Assembly (NCBI GenBank): GCA_035551355.1
Contig: DASZNF010000024.1
Coordinates: forward strand, 1-8,187
Origin: DATATV01 sp035551355
GTDB lineage: Bacteria; Actinomycetota; Actinomycetes; Mycobacteriales; Pseudonocardiaceae
Length of the DNA: 8,187 bases
Direction of reading: 5' to 3'
Shown piece after piece: positions 5,733 to 8,187 of this stretch (positions are counted from its first letter, which is position 1; the number at the start of each line of letters is the position of its first letter). The position numbers were made by a program, and so were the translations under genes. A model generated the notes under the pieces. It had not been told where the DNA came from and did no database searches. It worked only from the letters and a program-made list of their open reading frames with translations.

Positions 5733-6053
5733 TCATACCTGCTGCACCTGCGGCGCCACCTGGAAGGAACGCTGGTTGTCGTCCTCGGTGTTGCTGTTGT
5801 TCTGGGTGGTCGCGTCCAGCGCCCGCTCGATCCCGCCGACCAGGTTCTCCGCCGCCGAGTACTCGCCGCGCAGCGCGGTGCACAGCGCGGTGACCGCCGA
5901 GGCCACCGCCCCGGAGCTGGCCGCCGTGCCGAACATCGACGCGCTGACGTTCTGCGGCACCTGGTCGCCGACCGCGCCGAACTTGCCCGCCTCCGCGCCG
6001 ATGGCCGAGGCCGCGGTGTCGATGTCCTGCTTGTTGTAGTTCGTGGCTGCCAT
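5733..6053 (-). CDS. EspC-like small type VII secretion substrate
   Basis: A 106-residue, mostly alpha-helical, alanine-rich protein with no signal peptide. It resembles the EspC / type VII secretion target family (formerly DUF2580): a helical hairpin of about 90 residues that ends in a Y-x-x-x-D/E export signal. Here that signal is Tyr-Ser-Ala-Ala-Glu in the second helix (GEYSAAENLVGGI, about residues 63-75). A polar Asn/Asp/Glu-rich tail follows (about 80-106). No WXG motif is present. ATG 6053 has AAGGGGG eight bases upstream. It is the first gene of a two-gene unit, 37 bases before the WXG-transglycosylase gene, and may pair with that protein for co-export (inference). An ECF-type promoter candidate precedes it. 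The family call rests on length, helix pattern, motif and neighbours; similarity to a named protein is weak. Confidence 0.8.
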   Translation of the reverse strand: MAATNYNKQDIDTAASAIGAEAGKFGAVGDQVPQNVSASMFGTAASSGAVASAVTALCTALRGEYSAAENLVGGIERALDATTQNNSNTEDDNQRSFQVAPQVQQV

Positions 6054-6083
6054 GCCGAGGACCCCCTTGCCACCACGCGACCT

Positions 6084-6097
6084 GTCACAACTGTGAC
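6084..6097. promoter_or_regulatory. Palindromic operator candidate overlapping the EspC-like gene promoter
   Basis: GTCACA-AC-TGTGAC is a perfect 6-bp inverted repeat with a 2-base centre. It overlaps the predicted -10 (CGTC, 6098-6095) and start region of the promoter at 6095-6121. A protein bound here would block transcription of the EspC-like/transglycosylase pair. The regulator is unknown. Confidence 0.4.
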
Positions 6098-6121
6098 GTA
6101 AGTCCACACCCAACGGTTCCC
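6095..6121 (-). promoter_or_regulatory. ECF-type promoter candidate for the EspC-like / transglycosylase unit
   Basis: On the minus strand GGGAACC (6121-6115) is followed by exactly 16 bases and CGTC (6098-6095). This is the same -35 and spacing as the site at 3211-3237. It lies in the 166-base gap between espG and the EspC-like gene, and transcription would start about 35 bases before ATG 6053. It means the pair can be expressed separately from the PPE-espG genes. Confidence 0.5.
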
Positions 6122-6132
6122 GCTCGCGCGGG
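6119..6132 (-). other. Small GNRA-capped hairpin in the espG 3' region
   Basis: On the minus strand CCCGC pairs with GCGGG around the tetraloop GCGA, which fits the stable GNRA class. It lies just upstream of, and partly over, the -35 element of the next promoter. It may stabilise or end the espG transcript, but a 5-bp GC stem also arises easily by chance in this composition. Confidence 0.25.
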
Positions 6133-6174
6133 TTTCGCCCATATTGTGCCCGGTCAGCCTCACTCTGCCGGGTG

Positions 6175-6198
6175 CCGAACGGGGGAAACTCCGTCCGG
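6175..6198 (-). terminator. Probable terminator hairpin after espG
   Basis: On the minus strand CCGGACGG (6198-6191) pairs with CCGTTCGG (6182-6175) over eight positions, one of them a G-U wobble, around an 8-base loop. It starts 21 bases past the first espG stop codon. There is no U tract, as in many actinobacterial terminators. It would separate the PPE-espG transcript from the EspC-like unit that follows. Confidence 0.45.
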
Positions 6199-6204
6199 GG
6201 CCGC

Positions 6205-6234
6205 TCAGATCTCGTCGAATCAGATCTCGTCGAA
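6205..6234 (-). repeat. 15-bp perfect tandem duplication spanning the espG stop codon
   Basis: TCAGATCTCGTCGAA occurs twice head to tail (6205-6219 and 6220-6234). On the coding strand each copy reads Phe-Asp-Glu-Ile-stop, so espG ends FDEI-stop and the same five codons follow again. The period and effect are the same as in the repeat at 4505-4535, but the sequence is unrelated. Confidence 0.95.
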
Positions 6235-6990
6235 CAGCTCGATGACGCTGGCCGCGAGCCGGGCATTGTCGGCCGGAGTGAGGGTGACCCACTCCTGACC
6301 GTCCGGGCTGCGCCGGGTGGTGAACAGGTAGCGGCCACGGTCGGTGTCGTGGAAGGCGATGATCCGCCGCGCCCGGGTCATCCGCCCGTCCCGGCCCGCG
6401 CGCTCCACCCCGAACTGGCCGCGCACCGTGATGCCGGCGAGCATGGTGGCCAGCAGCTGCGCCTCGGACAGCGGCAGGTTCTCGTTCTCCAGCTCCGTGA
6501 TCAGCGCCTTGGGGTCGCCGCCGGAGTTCTCGTCGGCCTTGTGCAACGCGGCCAGCGGCACACTCACCGACCGCCCGTACCCGGCCGGGACGTCCCCGGT
6601 CACCGACACCGCCGACTCCACGAACGAGGAGTCGCGGGCCGGGATCAGCCACACCTGGTCGCCGTCCACCACGCCCAGTTGCGCATCCCGCCCGGACACC
6701 GCGGCCAGCCCGCGCACCTGCCGGTCGGCCCGCACGAACACGTCCACCGACCGGGCCGGGTGGGCCAGCAGGGCCAGCCGGTCGGCCAGTTCCGGCACCG
6801 CCCGGTCGCCGTCGGCCAGGCCGCGCTCGGCCAGCCCGGCCCAGGCCTGGCGGACCAGCTCCCGGCGCTGGGTGTGCGTGATGCCCGGGCTCGGCACGTC
6901 CAGCGCCAGGTGGCGGCGCGGGAACCGCTCGCTCTCCCAGAGCACATCGAACTCCAGCGTGGACAACACCACGCTGCTGGAAAGGGTCAC
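6220..6990 (-). CDS. espG: EspG-family ESX secretion chaperone
   Basis: A 256-residue cytosolic protein of the EspG family (ESX-1 EspG). In mycobacteria such proteins bind the tip of PPE proteins and keep PE-PPE substrates soluble until export. Family features are the N-terminal LEFDVLWE strand, the LV..AWAGLAERGL helix, the central beta-sheet region with LAHPARSVDVFV, a SVSVPLAALHKA segment, and the C-terminal WVTLTPADNARLAASVIELF helix. The start is GTG 6990, with GGGA about eight bases upstream; no ATG lies nearby. It begins three bases after the stop of the PPE-like gene, so the two are translationally coupled, as expected for a chaperone and its client. The stop lies in a 15-bp duplication. 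The family call is good from motifs and context; client specificity is inferred from adjacency. Confidence 0.88.
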   Translation of the reverse strand: MTLSSSVVLSTLEFDVLWESERFPRRHLALDVPSPGITHTQRRELVRQAWAGLAERGLADGDRAVPELADRLALLAHPARSVDVFVRADRQVRGLAAVSGRDAQLGVVDGDQVWLIPARDSSFVESAVSVTGDVPAGYGRSVSVPLAALHKADENSGGDPKALITELENENLPLSEAQLLATMLAGITVRGQFGVERAGRDGRMTRARRIIAFHDTDRGRYLFTTRRSPDGQEWVTLTPADNARLAASVIELFDEI

Positions 6991-6993
6991 CGG

Positions 6994-8187
6994 TCAGTCC
7001 CGTTCGGAGCGGGGGTCCGGGTCGCGCAGCGCGTCCATGCCGAACGGCGCCTCCGGTTCCGGCCGGCGCGACCGGGCGGGCGGTTCCGGCTCCGGGGTGG
7101 CCCCGAACACCGGCGGACTGACCATCCGGTCGTCGCCGAATATCTCGTCCGAGGTCAGCACGTAGCGGCGGTCGTGCTCGTCGTCCTCGTCGCGGCGGCG
7201 AGAGGCCACCGCCGGTTCCATCATGGAGGGCGACTCGGCCGGCGGCGGGCCGGAGATCCGGGAGGTGACCCGCGCGGCCGCGGCCTCCTCCTCGTCCAGC
7301 TCGGCCAGCGCGTTGGCGCCCGACCGGGCCGCGCCCTCGCCGGGTTCGCCGGTGGTGCTGGGCCCGCGCACAACCCGCTCGGCCCCGGCCGACCCGGCGA
7401 TCCCGGCCGCCACCGAACCACCCGCGATGCCAGCGCCGATGGAGGCATCCTCGACCAGCGCGCCGAACGCGTTGCCCGCGCCCGCGGCCGCCTGCGCCTC
7501 ACCCAGCGCGGCCGGTGACACACCGGGGCCGACCCCGCTGACCGGGCCCGGTGCCACCGGCGAGTTCGGCACCGGCGTTCCCGGCGCCGGCGACCCGGGC
7601 ACGGCGGTGTTCCCGCCGCCCGGGAACTGGAAGCCCGGCCCCGACGCGGTATTCGCGCCCGGCGCGTTCGAGCCGCCCGGCGCCCCGCCGCCGCTCACAC
7701 CGGCGAACGAAGGCCCCGACGGGGTGAACGCGGACACCTGGGTCACCGAGCTGGTGCCGGTCGCGGCCGGCGCGGTGGTCAGGTTGATCGCGGGCGGGGC
7801 GGGGAGGGGGTGGAAGGAATTGAGGTTCGTCTGGCTGGACTGCGCGTAGTTGTTCAACGCGTCCACGGTCTGGTTGCGGGCCGCGTTGGTCTGGTTCATC
7901 AGCGGGACCATGTCGGTGGCATGCGAGGTGATCTGTTGCAGCGCCGGGCCCTGGGCCAGCGGCTGCAGGTTTTGCGGCGTCGCGCTGCTGTTCTTGGCCG
8001 AGGAGTAGGCCTCGCCCTGGTTGTTCATCGAGCCACCGGCCTGGGTCCCCACGTTGCTCACCGAGCCGCCGTAGGCCGCGGAGGTCGAGGTCATCTCCTG
8101 GGCCAGATCCGAGGCGGTGCTCTGCCAGTTGACGCCGATGGCTTGCAACTGCTGCTGGATCGTCTGATCGAGCTGTTGCAGGCTCTG
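6994..8187 (-). CDS. PPE/WXG-type type VII secretion substrate (5' end outside window)
   Basis: 397 residues and a stop are visible. The frame is open to the window edge, so the true start lies beyond it; the TTG at 8148 is internal. The visible N-terminal part, about 130 residues, is Gln/Ser/Ala/Asn-rich and helical, with WQS at visible residues 21-23 in place of WXG, as expected for the later part of a PPE-like helical bundle. A Pro/Gly/Ala/Ser-rich region follows (about 130-270), then an acidic and Arg-rich tail with EHDRRYVLTSDEIFG and VSPPVFG. Such a tail recurs, to my knowledge, in PPE-domain proteins of Pseudonocardiaceae. It is presumably exported or displayed at the envelope with EspG's help. 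No PE gene is visible; a partner may lie outside the window. PPE assignment rests partly on the neighbouring espG, since the N-terminal signature is missing. Confidence 0.8.
   Translation of the reverse strand, partial: QSLQQLDQTIQQQLQAIGVNWQSTASDLAQEMTSTSAAYGGSVSNVGTQAGGSMNNQGEAYSSAKNSSATPQNLQPLAQGPALQQITSHATDMVPLMNQTNAARNQTVDALNNYAQSSQTNLNSFHPLPAPPAINLTTAPAATGTSSVTQVSAFTPSGPSFAGVSGGGAPGGSNAPGANTASGPGFQFPGGGNTAVPGSPAPGTPVPNSPVAPGPVSGVGPGVSPAALGEAQAAAGAGNAFGALVEDASIGAGIAGGSVAAGIAGSAGAERVVRGPSTTGEPGEGAARSGANALAELDEEEAAAARVTSRISGPPPAESPSMMEPAVASRRRDEDDEHDRRYVLTSDEIFGDDRMVSPPVFGATPEPEPPARSRRPEPEAPFGMDALRDPDPRSERD

Noticed and set aside
5696..6652. Upstream extension of the transglycosylase reading frame to give a 708-residue protein
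   Set aside because: The extension overlaps the EspC-like and espG genes in another frame, is Arg/Gly-rich low-complexity translation, and ATG 5695 has a good ribosome binding site where family-like sequence begins.
6172..7518. 448-codon plus-strand frame opposite espG and the PPE-like gene
   Set aside because: Antisense shadow; Arg/His/Pro-rich, no ribosome binding site or domain, and it crosses the boundary of two coupled real genes.

Overview
The window is very GC-rich, with dense coding on both strands. It carries the hallmarks of a high-GC actinobacterium that has a type VII (ESX-like) secretion system. The PPE-like substrate with a low-complexity tail, the EspG chaperone and the EspC-like protein suggest Pseudonocardiaceae (an Amycolatopsis or Saccharopolyspora relative). 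That placement is an inference from gene content, not a sequence match.

Left part (1-1384): a minus-strand operon encodes a SigE-family ECF-like sigma factor (749-1273). It is followed 35 bases later by a membrane protein with a short cytoplasmic N-terminus, one transmembrane helix and an extracytoplasmic domain (1-713, running off the window). This protein is the likely anti-sigma or regulatory partner. A 111-base divergent intergenic region separates the operon from the next unit.

Middle part (1385-4437): a plus-strand pair encodes a low-specificity L-threonine aldolase (1385-2407) and a small HAD phosphatase (2404-2994), joined by an ATGA overlap. Facing them on the minus strand are a 55-residue double-spanning membrane protein (3007-3174) and, upstream of it, a class I/II PLP aminotransferase (3253-4437) that looks leaderless.

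Right part (4526-8187): a minus-strand type VII secretion substrate cluster. In transcription order it holds a PPE/WXG-like substrate (6994-8187, 5' end outside the window), an EspG-family chaperone (6220-6990), an EspC-like small secreted protein (5733-6053), and a 389-residue protein joining an N-terminal WXG-type domain, a long glycine-rich linker and a C-terminal lytic transglycosylase domain (4526-5695). No ESX motor or membrane component lies in the window. The likely logic is that EspG chaperones the PPE-like protein, while the EspC-like protein may be co-exported with the cell-wall hydrolase, which has no Sec signal.

Three points go beyond ordinary annotation. First, two intergenic sites on the minus strand share the same ECF-type promoter architecture (GGGAACC, 16 bases, CGTY), one before the EspC-like/transglycosylase pair and one before the small membrane protein; a looser match sits before the sigma gene. 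Second, the stop codons of both espG and the transglycosylase gene lie inside perfect in-frame 15-bp tandem duplications, giving each gene two TGA codons in the same frame. Third, the secreted transglycosylase looks like a type VII effector or wall-remodelling enzyme.
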